Assembly (NCBI RefSeq): GCF_015694525.1
Contig: NZ_JADQDM010000012.1
Span: 1-64,000 of the forward strand
Origin: Hymenobacter ruricola
GTDB lineage: Bacteria; Bacteroidota; Bacteroidia; Cytophagales; Hymenobacteraceae
Direction: 5' to 3'
Length of the DNA: 64,000 nucleotides
The notes under the pieces are model-generated. The model searched no databases. It was not told the origin of the DNA and saw only the letters and a list, made by a program, of their open reading frames with translations. Positions 9,280 through 18,089 of this stretch are shown here, in pieces. A program made the position numbers and the translations under genes. The first letter of the stretch is position 1, and every line of letters begins with the position of its first letter.

Positions 9280-9846
9280 ATGAGCCATTCTGACCAGTTG
9301 CGGGCCGTGCGGGCTTATTTCGGTCTTTCGCAATATGTGCTGCCCCCGTGGCTGGGGCTGAGCCGGGCGCTGCTGGCCAGCGTCGAAACCGGGCGCGAGC
9401 AGCTGCCGGCCCACGCCCGGCCCTGGCTGCGCCCCTGGCTGGCCGCCCTGGCACTTGCTGAGCCCGAGGCTGCCCCAGCCCCCGCCGCGCCGCCCGCGCC
9501 CAGCCTGCCGCCCGGCACCCCGCCCCCGGTGGCCGCCCGCGTGGCCGAGTGCCACTACCAGGCCCAGCGCCTAGGCCAGCAACGGGCCGCCCTGCTGGCT
9601 GCCCACCGCACGGCCGCCCGCCGCCTGGCCGCCGGCCCCCTGCTGCTCGCGGCCCTACCCGCCCCCATCCCGGAAGCGCCCGAAGCCGAGGCCCTGGCCT
9701 TGCGCCGCCGCTGGCTGGCCCGCCTGCTGGAAGAAGCGGCCGATGCCCTGCTGCCCGAGGCGCCGGGCGGCCCGGTGGCCGTGCGGCTGCTGGAGGCGCG
9801 CCGCCAGGGGTATCTGCACGAGGCGGCCTGGCTGGCAGGGATGTAG
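9280..9846 (+). CDS. XRE-like helix-turn-helix protein with Ala/Pro-rich tail
   Basis: This 188-residue protein has an N-terminal HTH-like region (residues 5-45, with YFGLSQ, then LGLSRALLASVETGRE) that fits the Cro/CI (XRE) fold. The rest is rich in Ala, Pro and Leu and looks helical with no known domain. It lies 165 bp behind the STAND gene and 20 bp behind two palindromes, so it may control itself, the STAND gene or both. DNA binding has not been shown. The HTH is somewhat degenerate, so confidence in the class is moderate. Confidence 0.65.
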   Translation: MSHSDQLRAVRAYFGLSQYVLPPWLGLSRALLASVETGREQLPAHARPWLRPWLAALALAEPEAAPAPAAPPAPSLPPGTPPPVAARVAECHYQAQRLGQQRAALLAAHRTAARRLAAGPLLLAALPAPIPEAPEAEALALRRRWLARLLEEAADALLPEAPGGPVAVRLLEARRQGYLHEAAWLAGM

Positions 9847-9932
9847 CGCGGACTCTGCGAGTCCGCGCATCGTTGGGCGGCAGGCCGTTCTAGGTCGTTC
9901 GCTCAGGCGCGGACTCGCAGAGTCCACGCTAC
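9843..9932. repeat. Long palindromic intergenic element
   Basis: GTAGCGCGGACTCTGCGAGT starts at 9843 and has an imperfect complement ending at 9932. The core GGACTCxxCGAGTCC is itself palindromic. It has the form of a REP/BIME- or MITE-like element lying directly behind a stop codon, and could also act as a transcript end. Confidence 0.6.
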
Positions 9933-10050
9933 CGTTCAAATTATTTTACTCCACTATATACCAGCCCTTCACCACGAGCGTTGGCGGGCCGAAGCTGCGC
10001 CGGGCAGCTCGGTTTTCTCTTTCATTTTTACCTTCTTACCCCGTACCGTT

Positions 10051-10470
10051 ATGAACTACCCCGTAGAATTATTGCTCACCCGCGCCGACTGCGACGCCGT
10101 GAAGGCCGACACCCAGGAGGACATCGAACGCGTCGAGTTCCGCATCACGGCCGCCACCCGCTCGGCCACGCTGCAAACCAACGAGGCCGCCGCTGATACG
10201 GCCGAAATCAGCTCCCTCACCGACCAGATTACCCCGCTCGAAACCCGCGTGGCCGCCATGCCGCTCGGCGACGCCCGCACCAAAGAGGAAATCCGCCTGC
10301 GCGGCCTCCGGCGCGACCGCGAGAAGCTGCAGGACGAGCAGCTCGGCGGCCAGGGCGGCCGGGGCGCCTTCCGCCGCCAGCGCGAGCTGGACGCGGCCCA
10401 GCGCCAGCTCGCCGGCTACCAGGACTGCCTGGCCCAGGTGCAAACCAAGTACGACTCGCTGTCGGCTTAG
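10051..10470 (+). CDS. Hypothetical coiled-coil protein
   Basis: This 139-residue soluble protein is rich in Asp, Glu, Arg and Gln, with heptad-like patterning across residues 20-135 (for example EISSLTDQITPLETRVAAM). There is no signal peptide and I recognise no family. A strong terminator follows at 10495-10537, so it is probably a single-gene unit. Many small Bacteroidota proteins look like this; no function is proposed. Confidence 0.65.
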   Translation: MNYPVELLLTRADCDAVKADTQEDIERVEFRITAATRSATLQTNEAAADTAEISSLTDQITPLETRVAAMPLGDARTKEEIRLRGLRRDREKLQDEQLGGQGGRGAFRRQRELDAAQRQLAGYQDCLAQVQTKYDSLSA

Positions 10471-10494
10471 CCCGCTTCCTTGCTCCGGCCCCGG

Positions 10495-10537
10495 CAACAA
10501 AAAAGCCCTCAGTCATTCGGCTGGGGCTTTTTTGTTG
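10495..10537 (+). terminator. Rho-independent terminator
   Basis: CAACAAAAAAGCCC pairs with GGGCTTTTTTGTTG across a 15-base loop. The symmetrical A and T tracts could stop transcription from both strands. Confidence 0.8.
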
Positions 10538-10641
10538 AATCTGTAGCGCTGAGGGAATGGTCCGCTTCCCTGGGCCAGGGCTGCTAACCGAACAGCGCGG
10601 AGGCGCGGACTGCCCTCCGCACTGCCAGGCTGTCGGGGCCC

Positions 10642-13563
10642 CTACTCGGCCTGCGTCACGGTGTAATTGATGCGAACGGCTCCGATGGCGAGGTTGGTGC
10701 TATTGACGTTGTTGGGAACAAACTGCAGGTAGTAAGCCCGGTTGTTGTCGACGACGGGGCTGAAGGGCGTGAGGGTGAGGGTGGTGTAGCCGGGGCTGCC
10801 GGAGGTGGCGCCATAGCCGATGGTGGTGGGCGCGCCCATGCCCGTGTCGGTGGGCAGCACCGCGCTAAAGTAGACCACGAAGTCGGCAGTGGGGTCGGCG
10901 TCGCGGAGATAGAGCTTAATGGTGGTGATGGTGGCCCCTTGCGGCAGGTGTACCGGCAGGCGCTGGATGCGGTTGGCATACACAAACTCGGCACCGTTGG
11001 CGTCAGTGAAGCGCTGGCGGGTCACGGCACTGCTTGGTTGGTCTTCGAGCAGCAAGTCGCTGGTGCCGTAGGTGATGGCGTAGGCCTTGGGGGCGGCGTA
11101 GGTGTAGGCGCTGGCGGCGGGCAGCTGGGCGCTGCCGCCGCTCGTCACGCTCAGGCCGGTGCTGCCGCCGTTGCCCACCAGGGCGTTGGTGCCCAGGTTG
11201 AGGTTCTGGGTGGCCGTGTGGTTGCCCAGGTTGTCGCCGGCGAGCGTGGTGGTCGTCAGGGTGCCGTTGGCGTCAGCCCCCAGCGCGCGGGTGCCGGTGC
11301 CGGCCAGGGCGGGCACGTTCACCTGCCCGGTGCTGCTCACCGCGAAGGTGGGCGTGAAGCTGCCCGTGGGGATGCCGCCTTCGCTGCTGGTGCCGCCCAT
11401 GCGGCCCACCACGAACTTGTCGCTCGGGTCGGGCACGTCGCCCACCACCACGCGCAGCTCGCTCTGGTCGGCGGCGGGGTTCACCCGGTAGATGCCCACC
11501 GGGTCGGAACTCACGCCGGGGCCCACCCATTCGATGGCCTGGCCCGTGCCGGCAGCCTGGCCGCCGTCGTCGCCCAGGCGCACGTTGCCGCGCACGTCCA
11601 GCCGCTGGGTGGCGGGCTGGGCCGCGGTGGTGCCAATGCCCAGAGTGCCGCCCACCACGGTGTTGCCGGCCACGGTGGCGGGGCCGGTCACGCTGGCACT
11701 GCCCGCCGTGAGCAGCCCGCCCACGGTGCCGGGGCCCGCCACGCGGAAGCCGCCGGTCTGGTCGGTGCTGGTCTGGTTCTGGACGAAGCCGGTGGCGGCC
11801 CCGGCGGGCGTGAGGTAGTCGGTGCCGGGCGCGGCGGCGCTCACCAGGCCGCTGCCGTTGGCTTTGAGCAGGCCGCTCACGGTGCCGGCCCCGCCCTTGG
11901 CGGCGGGCAGCACGCCGGCGTAGGCGGTGGTGGTGCCGCTGCTGGTGATGTCGCCGGTGAGGTTGCCCGCGGTGCTGGCCGTGGTCTGGGTGGTGCCGTC
12001 GGGGAAGGTGAGGCCGTTGCCGGTGCCGCTGATTTTAACGTTGCCGACCACTTCGAGCTTCTGGCCGGGGCCGGTGGTGCCGATGCCCACATTGCCGGCC
12101 ACGTAGCCGTTGCCGCCGATACTGAAGCCCCCGGCCTGGGGCGTGGCCGTCTGGTTCTGCACAAAGTCGGCCCCGCTGGGCAGCGCCACCGAGCTCAGGC
12201 TGCCATCGCCGGTCACGGTCACCACCCGCGGTATCCCATTAAAGCGAAAGGTCTGGAGGGTATTGTAGAGGTTGCTCACCACGTAGGCCGTAATGCCGCT
12301 CACGGCCACGCCGTAGGGTGGGCCGTCGGTTTGCACACTGCCGAGCAGGGCCGGGCTGGCGGGGTTGGCCACGTTGAAGGCCTGCAAGGTATAGTTGGAA
12401 ATATTGGCCACGTAGGCGATGGTGCCACTCACGGCCACGCAGCGGGAGCCGCCGCCGGTGGCCACACTGCCGAGCAGGGCCGGGCTGGCGGGGTTGGCCA
12501 CGTTGAAGGCCTGCAAGGTGTTGCTATTGTAGTTCACGACGTAGGCCGTGGTGCCACTCACCGCCACGCCGTAAGGGTTAGCGCCTGTCCCGGTGCTCAC
12601 GCTGCCGGCCAGGGCCGGGCTGGCCGGGTTGGCCACATCAAATAGCTGTAGCTCGAGACTATTCACCACGCAGGCCGTGGTGCCGCTCACGGCCACGCTG
12701 CGCGGGGTGCTGCTGGTGCCCACGCTGCCGAGCAGCGCCGGGCTGGCCGGGTTGGCCACATCAAACACCTGCAAGGTGCGGCCCACAAAATTCACCACGT
12801 AGGCCCGGGTCCCGCTCACCGCCACGCTGTTGGGGCGGCTGCCTGTGGCCACGCTGCCGAGCAGGACCGGGCTGGCCGGGTCGCTCACGTTGAAGGTCTG
12901 CAGGGTGTTGCCGTTGTAGTTCACGACGTAGGCGATGGAGCCGCTCACGGCCACGCCGGTGGGGTCGCGGTCGGTGCTCACCCGGCCGGTTGCGCTAATC
13001 GTGTTGTTGACGGAGCTGGTGCCGTAGAGCGGCGCGTTCACGGCTAGGGTGCCGTCGGGCTGCACCACGGGCAGGCGGTAGTCGCTTCCGCTCAGCCCCC
13101 GCACCCGCAGGCTGCCGTCCACGTCCAGTTTCTGGGTGGGGCTGGGGGTGCCCACGCCCACGTTGCCGCTGTTGTCGATGCGCAGGCCCCCCGTGCCGTT
13201 GTTCGAAACCGCGTTGTCGTTCAGCTTCAGGCCTTGGGTCGCGGTGTGGTCGCCCAGGTTGTCGCCCGGGCTCAGGCGCAGCCAGGCCGGGGCGGCGGCC
13301 GTGCCGCTGTTGTAGTAGAAGCCGGCGGGGCTGCCGGTCTGGTACACGAGCAGGCCAGCCGCCGGACTGGCGATGGCCGCGGCGGCGGCCACGCGCGGCA
13401 GCAGCAGCCCCTTGCCCGTGCTCACGATGTCGAGCGCGGCCGAGGCGTCGGGGGCGGTGGTGCCGATGCCCACGCCGCCCGTCTGGGCCCGGGCGAGGCG
13501 GGGCGCGGCGGCCAGCAGCACGAGCACTGCGATGCCGTGGCCGAAAGAGAAGAAGTGCTTCAT
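10642..13563 (-). CDS. Long-tail-fibre-like protein with LVIVD beta-propeller repeats
   Basis: The ATG at 13563 precedes a signal peptide (MKHFFSFGHGIAVLVLLAAA) and gives 973 residues; a longer open frame upstream has no signal. Residues 30-60 carry GVGIGTTAPDASAALDI. About six LVIVD-type repeats of ~45 residues follow (GVAVSGxxAYVVNYNGNTLQ, then FNVANPASPALLGSV), a family thought to form a surface beta-propeller. Several tail-fibre modules come next (NVGIGTTGPGQKLEVVGNV, FPDGTTQTTAS). The last ~200 residues look like a beta-rich tail (VVYFSAVLPTDTGMG). No T9SS tail is evident. It lies 184 bp downstream of a sister gene on the same strand. A role in adhesion is inferred. Confidence 0.82.
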   Translation of the reverse strand: MKHFFSFGHGIAVLVLLAAAPRLARAQTGGVGIGTTAPDASAALDIVSTGKGLLLPRVAAAAAIASPAAGLLVYQTGSPAGFYYNSGTAAAPAWLRLSPGDNLGDHTATQGLKLNDNAVSNNGTGGLRIDNSGNVGVGTPSPTQKLDVDGSLRVRGLSGSDYRLPVVQPDGTLAVNAPLYGTSSVNNTISATGRVSTDRDPTGVAVSGSIAYVVNYNGNTLQTFNVSDPASPVLLGSVATGSRPNSVAVSGTRAYVVNFVGRTLQVFDVANPASPALLGSVGTSSTPRSVAVSGTTACVVNSLELQLFDVANPASPALAGSVSTGTGANPYGVAVSGTTAYVVNYNSNTLQAFNVANPASPALLGSVATGGGSRCVAVSGTIAYVANISNYTLQAFNVANPASPALLGSVQTDGPPYGVAVSGITAYVVSNLYNTLQTFRFNGIPRVVTVTGDGSLSSVALPSGADFVQNQTATPQAGGFSIGGNGYVAGNVGIGTTGPGQKLEVVGNVKISGTGNGLTFPDGTTQTTASTAGNLTGDITSSGTTTAYAGVLPAAKGGAGTVSGLLKANGSGLVSAAAPGTDYLTPAGAATGFVQNQTSTDQTGGFRVAGPGTVGGLLTAGSASVTGPATVAGNTVVGGTLGIGTTAAQPATQRLDVRGNVRLGDDGGQAAGTGQAIEWVGPGVSSDPVGIYRVNPAADQSELRVVVGDVPDPSDKFVVGRMGGTSSEGGIPTGSFTPTFAVSSTGQVNVPALAGTGTRALGADANGTLTTTTLAGDNLGNHTATQNLNLGTNALVGNGGSTGLSVTSGGSAQLPAASAYTYAAPKAYAITYGTSDLLLEDQPSSAVTRQRFTDANGAEFVYANRIQRLPVHLPQGATITTIKLYLRDADPTADFVVYFSAVLPTDTGMGAPTTIGYGATSGSPGYTTLTLTPFSPVVDNNRAYYLQFVPNNVNSTNLAIGAVRINYTVTQAE

Positions 13564-13747
13564 AGCAAGGAGAAAAGGCACCGGCCGGGACCCTCCCCAC
13601 CGGTGCCACAAAGCACGGCGCCCACCCCATGCCGCGCTGTCGCATTTTGATGCGACAAGCCCAGCTGTTTTTCGGGGCCCTGGCACACCGCAACACCCCC
13701 GGCCCACAGACCGGAGGCGTTGCGGTGTTCCCAGAGAGAAACCCAGG

Positions 13748-15817
13748 CTACTTGCGGGCCTGGGCGCCGCCGGCCTCCAGCGCCCGCAGGCGTTGCTCGA
13801 AGCTGGCCAGGCTGGCCGTGGCCCGGGTGGCGTTGGTTTCGGCAGCGGCGGCGGCGGCTTCGGCCGTGGCGGCGCGGGCGGCGAGGGCGGCGCTCTGCCG
13901 TTGCAGGGCCGCCACCTGCCGGGCCAGCTCTTGGGTGGCACTCACGTTGAGCATGGCCAGCGCTTCGTAGTCCACGGCCCGCACGTCGGGGTGCTCCAGC
14001 CCGAAGACAAACACCCGGGCGCCGGCCAGGGCCCCGGCATCGCGCACCACCAGCGCACGGGTGCCCACGGCGGCCGGGCGGGCCACGCGAGCCAGCACTT
14101 CGCCGGCCGGGCCCACCAGCTTCAGGCGCTGGCCCACCGCGGCCGGAACCGCCAGCGCCGTGGGCAGCGCCACAGTCAGCAGCGAGTCGCCGGGCTGCGC
14201 CCGCACCTGGCTGGCCAGCTGGTACACATCGGGCAGGAAATCAGCGTGCCGGCTAACGGCCTGCGGCAGCACCTGCTCGACTTCCTGCGCCAGCACTTTC
14301 TTGAATTTCTGCTCCCCGAACTGCGCCCGGTCGCGCATCTGGTAATCGGTGATGCGCAGCTGGTTGAGCAAGGCCAGGTCGGCGGCCCGGTCGCTCCGGC
14401 CGAGCACGGTTTTCAGGCGCTCGTCGCTGGTGGCAATGAACTGCGTGGCCACCACCTGGCCGGTGGCGCGGATGCTGACGGCCCCGGTCGACGAGCCGGC
14501 GTTGGTGCCGGTGCCGCCCGGCCCCAGGTAGCCGTAGCCGGAGTATGGATAGCCGGGTTGGACCACGCGCACGTCCAGCGGCGCGCCCGGCGTGTTGGTG
14601 CCGATGCCAACGTACCCGGCGGGGCGGTACACGTCGGCCCCGCTCACGGTCCAGGTGCCGGCCACGTTCACGAAGTTGGTGCCGTCGAGCACCGGGGCGG
14701 CCGTCACCACCACGGGCTGTATCGAGAGCTGCCCGCTGCCGGTCTGCACGTTGCCCTCAAACGTGGGGAAGTAAATGGCCGCCGCATTGCTGACCCACGA
14801 CGAGCCCCCGCCTCCGCCGGCCGCGCCGAGGCCGCAGCAGCCCCCGCTGCCGCCGTAGTAGCCGCCGCCCCCGCCGCCGTAGCCCGCCCCGCCCGTGCCC
14901 AGGGCGCCGTCGGAGCTGCCGGTGCCGCCGCTCACGCCGCCGCTGGTAAGGCCGCCGCCCCCGCCGCTCCCGGCGGTGGGGTTGCCGTGGCCGCCCAGTT
15001 GGCCGCCGTCTTCGCCGACGCCGGCCCTTTTACCGCCCTGGCCGGGGTTGCCGCTGAAATCGGTGGCCGCAAATCCGCCGCCGCCCGCGCCGCCGTTTGT
15101 GCCGCCCCCGCCTCCGCCCCCGCCGGCCACCAGCAGGCGGCTGGTCAGGGTGCCGGCCAGGGTGCCGCCGAGGGCCAGTGGGTTGAGGGGCGAGGCGCCC
15201 GTTACCCGGCGCAGGTCGGTGCCGCCGCCGCCGTTGTAGCCCTGAATTGGGTCGGGGCCGCCGCCGTTGTAGCCGCCGGCCTGGCCGTAGCCGTTGTTGG
15301 CGAGGTTGGGCTGGCCGCCCACTACCACGGCCAGCACCTCGCCCGGCACCACGGCGAGGGTGGCCGTGACCCGGGCGCCCCGGTTGGTGGTCGACGCCAT
15401 GATGCCAGCGGCGCCAGTAGCCGTCACCAGCACGCGGGTGACGCCGGCCGGCACCTGGTACCGCTGCACCGTGCCGGTGTAGGTATACACGGCGGTGCTG
15501 CCCGAGGGGGCCAGCGGCCCGGCCCCCAGCACCTCCTGCCAACTAGTGCCGTCCCAGAAGTTGAGTCGCTGGGTATCGAGGTTGTACACCTGCAGTCCCG
15601 CCGCCGAGGCCGCGGGGCGGATGTCATCGCGCTGGGCCTGGGTCATGCGGGGTGGCAGCAGGCCCTTGGTGGTGCTGCTCACGTCGAGCACGGCCGAGGC
15701 ATTGGGGGCCGGCGCCCCAATGCTCACCCCCTGGGCCAGGGCCGAAAGCGGGAGCGTCAGCCCCAATAAGGCGGCCGCCAGGGCCGACAGCAGACGATTG
15801 GTAAAGCACTGATTCAT
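13748..15817 (-). CDS. Glycine-rich tail-fibre-like protein with S74-type chaperone domain
   Basis: The ATG at 15817 (MNQCFTNRLLSALAAALLG) begins a signal peptide and gives 689 residues. After the family motif GVSIGAPAPNASAVLDV comes a ~200-residue region dominated by glycine (GGGGGGGGTNGGAGGGG), like bacterial glycine-rich surface domains. The C-terminal third has SDERLKTVLGRSD and QEVEQVLPQAV, the hallmark of the peptidase S74 intramolecular chaperone. A coiled coil rich in Ala, Gln and Arg ends the protein. S74 domains usually help trimeric fibres fold and then cut themselves off, so this is probably a trimeric surface fibre (inference). The family start motif is shared with the genes at 1527 and 13563. 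Confidence 0.82.
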   Translation of the reverse strand: MNQCFTNRLLSALAAALLGLTLPLSALAQGVSIGAPAPNASAVLDVSSTTKGLLPPRMTQAQRDDIRPAASAAGLQVYNLDTQRLNFWDGTSWQEVLGAGPLAPSGSTAVYTYTGTVQRYQVPAGVTRVLVTATGAAGIMASTTNRGARVTATLAVVPGEVLAVVVGGQPNLANNGYGQAGGYNGGGPDPIQGYNGGGGTDLRRVTGASPLNPLALGGTLAGTLTSRLLVAGGGGGGGGTNGGAGGGGFAATDFSGNPGQGGKRAGVGEDGGQLGGHGNPTAGSGGGGGLTSGGVSGGTGSSDGALGTGGAGYGGGGGGYYGGSGGCCGLGAAGGGGGSSWVSNAAAIYFPTFEGNVQTGSGQLSIQPVVVTAAPVLDGTNFVNVAGTWTVSGADVYRPAGYVGIGTNTPGAPLDVRVVQPGYPYSGYGYLGPGGTGTNAGSSTGAVSIRATGQVVATQFIATSDERLKTVLGRSDRAADLALLNQLRITDYQMRDRAQFGEQKFKKVLAQEVEQVLPQAVSRHADFLPDVYQLASQVRAQPGDSLLTVALPTALAVPAAVGQRLKLVGPAGEVLARVARPAAVGTRALVVRDAGALAGARVFVFGLEHPDVRAVDYEALAMLNVSATQELARQVAALQRQSAALAARAATAEAAAAAAETNATRATASLASFEQRLRALEAGGAQARK

Positions 15818-16090
15818 GGCTCGAATGGTACAGTTGGTTTGACCTGGCAAAGAACTGCTGCCCCGGGACGGGCATCCATTCGCTTTTATGACGCGTGCAT
15901 TCGGTTTTATGGCAAAATCTTTCCTGATTGTTCCCTGGTCCCAGCTCACTTTCCCGCCGCCCGGACTCAGGCGGCTAAGCGGGTCAGAAATTGGCCCCAG
16001 TTCCCTCAGCTTCCATCTCCGACAACCCAAAGCCCCCGGTCTAAGAACCGGGGGCTTTGGGTTGAGTGGTAGCGCGGCCAGACAGTAGCT
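15818..16090. other. Intergenic gap with terminator
   Basis: The gap lies between two minus-strand genes. It contains the hairpin at 16023-16064 and AT-richer sequence upstream of the start at 15817, where a promoter is expected; no clear TAnnTTTG box was assigned. Confidence 0.35.
16023..16064 (-). terminator. Strong terminator hairpin
   Basis: CAACCCAAAGCCCCCGGT pairs perfectly over 18 bp with its complement at 16047-16064. It lies about 27 bp behind the stop of the TonB-domain gene at 16091. It lacks a long U tract, so it may be an mRNA-end stabiliser rather than a classical terminator. Confidence 0.65.
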
Positions 16091-18031
16091 TCAGGGCTTG
16101 GCGGGCGGGGCCACGGCAATGGGCACCGTGTAGGCCACTACCACTTCCTGGCCACTCTGCTTGCCCGGCGTGAAATGAGGCAGCGCCTGCACCGCCGCCA
16201 GGGCAGCCCGGTCGGCAGCGGCCGACAGGCCCTTGACGATGCTGGCTTCCCCCACCCGACCATCAAGCCCCACCAAAAAACGCACCGTGATGACGCCCTG
16301 CACCAGCGCGCCGCCCGCCCCGGCCGGATAGCGAAACCGCGCCTGCAGCGCCGCCTTGATGGCGGCCAGCCCGCCGCCGCCTGGCAGCTCCGGCATCTGT
16401 TCCACGTAGGTGTACACGGGATTGGGCTTTATTTCTTCCACCACCTTTTTGGTCACCCCGGGGGTTGGGGGCGCCGGCTTGGGCACCAGCGGGGGCCCGG
16501 CGCCCGCCGCCGACAAGGGCGGAAAGCGCAGCGTAAGGGGCACCCGACTGGCCACGGGCTGGTTCTGGGCATCGCGCGCGGGCTGCCAGGGCGGCATGGC
16601 GTGCGCAAAGCGCAGGGCTTCCTCGTCGATGAAGGCGAGCTGGGCGGGGCGGGTGAGGGTGGCGTTCTGCACCCGGCCGTCGGCCGCTATTAGCACCAGC
16701 ACGTCCACCGAACGGGCCAGCGGGGCTTTGCGGAGCGAATCGGACACCCGCAGGTTGGCCCGGACGTAGGCCTCCAGGTCCGTTGCAAACGTAGCGGGGT
16801 GCGAAGCCGAATACGGCTCGTAGACGTGGCCGGGGCCCCAGAAGCGGACGGGCAGCGTGAGGCGCATGGCTACCGTCTGGCCCCGGTACTGGCCGGGCGT
16901 GAGCAGCGGCAGGCGGCGCACAGCCGCCAGCGCCGCTGAGTCGCAGGCGGCGCTCAGCGACTGCCGGATGCGCAGCCCGTACACCCGGCCGCTCAGCCCC
17001 GCCACGGCGTCCACCAGCACCAGGCCATCCACTTTGCCCTGGCGCACTTCCTCCGGCACCACCGTGTAGTGCTGCACCAGGGCTTGAATAAACATCAGCC
17101 CGCCCCGCTCGGCAGCAGGGCGCTGCTCGGCGCTCAGGGCGTCCACAATGCCGGGCGAGTTGGCGGGCGGGTCGGCAGGCAGCGCATTGCTGACGGGCGG
17201 CTGGTAGCCGGCCGGCCGGGGCTTGAAATCCAGGTTCACCTGCAGCCGCACGGCCACCTTGCGGCGCAGGTGCCGGTAGGGCTCGAAGGGCGGCAGGGCG
17301 GCCAGCGCAGCCACGGCGGCGCGGTCGTAGGGCAGGCCACCGCTGTGCTCCAGCAGCACATCGGTGGGGTGGCCCAGGGTGTCGACGGTGAAGGCCAGCT
17401 TGACGTAGGGCACCTGGCCGTAGCGGTCGGCGGCCGCCTGGGGGTACACTACGCGTTGCAACAGCGCGGTTTGTACGCTCACGTTGCCGGGCAGGCGGGG
17501 CGCGGCCATTGGGTATTTAAACACCTCGGGCCAATCGGGCGGAAGCGTTACGGGGCCGGGTTCGGTGCGGGGGTTGTCGGCGTAGGGCCCGGCGGCCCCC
17601 ACGGCCAGGGTGTAGCGCACGGCCACGGCCTGGCCCTCCTGCCGGCCCGGCGCGAAGCGGGGCAGCTGGGCCGCCGCGGCCAGCACCGCCCGCCCAAAGC
17701 CCGGTTCCAGCTTGCTCAGCACGCGGGCGTCGCGCACCCGCCCGTCAGGGCCAATGGTGAAGCTGAGCTGCGCGATGTCGGTGGCCGCGAAAGGAGGCCG
17801 GCCCGCCGGTGGCCGGTAGCGGAGATGGGCCCGCAGCGCCGCCTCGATGCTGGCGGCATCGGACGCGCCGCCGGGCAGGCGCGGCATTCGCTCGGGCCGC
17901 AGGTAGCGCAGCTCAATGGCCGGGCGGGCTGGCTCCGGCCGCGCAGGCGCTGGGCGCTGGCCATGCGCCATCCCTGCCAGCAGGAGCACAAGGCCGACGA
18001 GGGCCGGGTAGCGGGCGTAAAAATTAACCAT
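16091..18031 (-). CDS. Secreted protein with about five TonB C-terminal-like domains
   Basis: The ATG at 18031 (MVNFYARYPALVGLVLLLAG) gives 646 residues with a signal peptide or single N-terminal anchor. About five TonB C-terminal-like units follow. The clearest are the first (PRLPGGASDAASIEAALRAH, then FTIGPDGRVRDARVLS) and the last (MPELPGGGGLAAIKAALQ, then FLVGLDGRVGEASIVKG, PHFTPGKQSGQEVVVAYTV). Those between are more diverged. One TonB_C domain is normal, and it couples the proton motive force to outer-membrane receptors. Five in one polypeptide without ExbB/ExbD nearby suggests a periplasmic binding or scaffold role rather than energy transduction (inference). The gene starts 58 bp downstream of the response regulator stop and may share its transcript. 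Confidence 0.75.
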   Translation of the reverse strand: MVNFYARYPALVGLVLLLAGMAHGQRPAPARPEPARPAIELRYLRPERMPRLPGGASDAASIEAALRAHLRYRPPAGRPPFAATDIAQLSFTIGPDGRVRDARVLSKLEPGFGRAVLAAAAQLPRFAPGRQEGQAVAVRYTLAVGAAGPYADNPRTEPGPVTLPPDWPEVFKYPMAAPRLPGNVSVQTALLQRVVYPQAAADRYGQVPYVKLAFTVDTLGHPTDVLLEHSGGLPYDRAAVAALAALPPFEPYRHLRRKVAVRLQVNLDFKPRPAGYQPPVSNALPADPPANSPGIVDALSAEQRPAAERGGLMFIQALVQHYTVVPEEVRQGKVDGLVLVDAVAGLSGRVYGLRIRQSLSAACDSAALAAVRRLPLLTPGQYRGQTVAMRLTLPVRFWGPGHVYEPYSASHPATFATDLEAYVRANLRVSDSLRKAPLARSVDVLVLIAADGRVQNATLTRPAQLAFIDEEALRFAHAMPPWQPARDAQNQPVASRVPLTLRFPPLSAAGAGPPLVPKPAPPTPGVTKKVVEEIKPNPVYTYVEQMPELPGGGGLAAIKAALQARFRYPAGAGGALVQGVITVRFLVGLDGRVGEASIVKGLSAAADRAALAAVQALPHFTPGKQSGQEVVVAYTVPIAVAPPAKP

Positions 18032-18089
18032 GCGGCAAGGTACTCCGGAGCAGGCCGGGGCTGGCGGAAGTACCGGCCCCACAGTTCTC

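Noticed and set aside
10939..12645. Plus-strand frame of 568 codons
   Set aside because: Antisense to the LVIVD protein; composition typical of GC-rich shadows.
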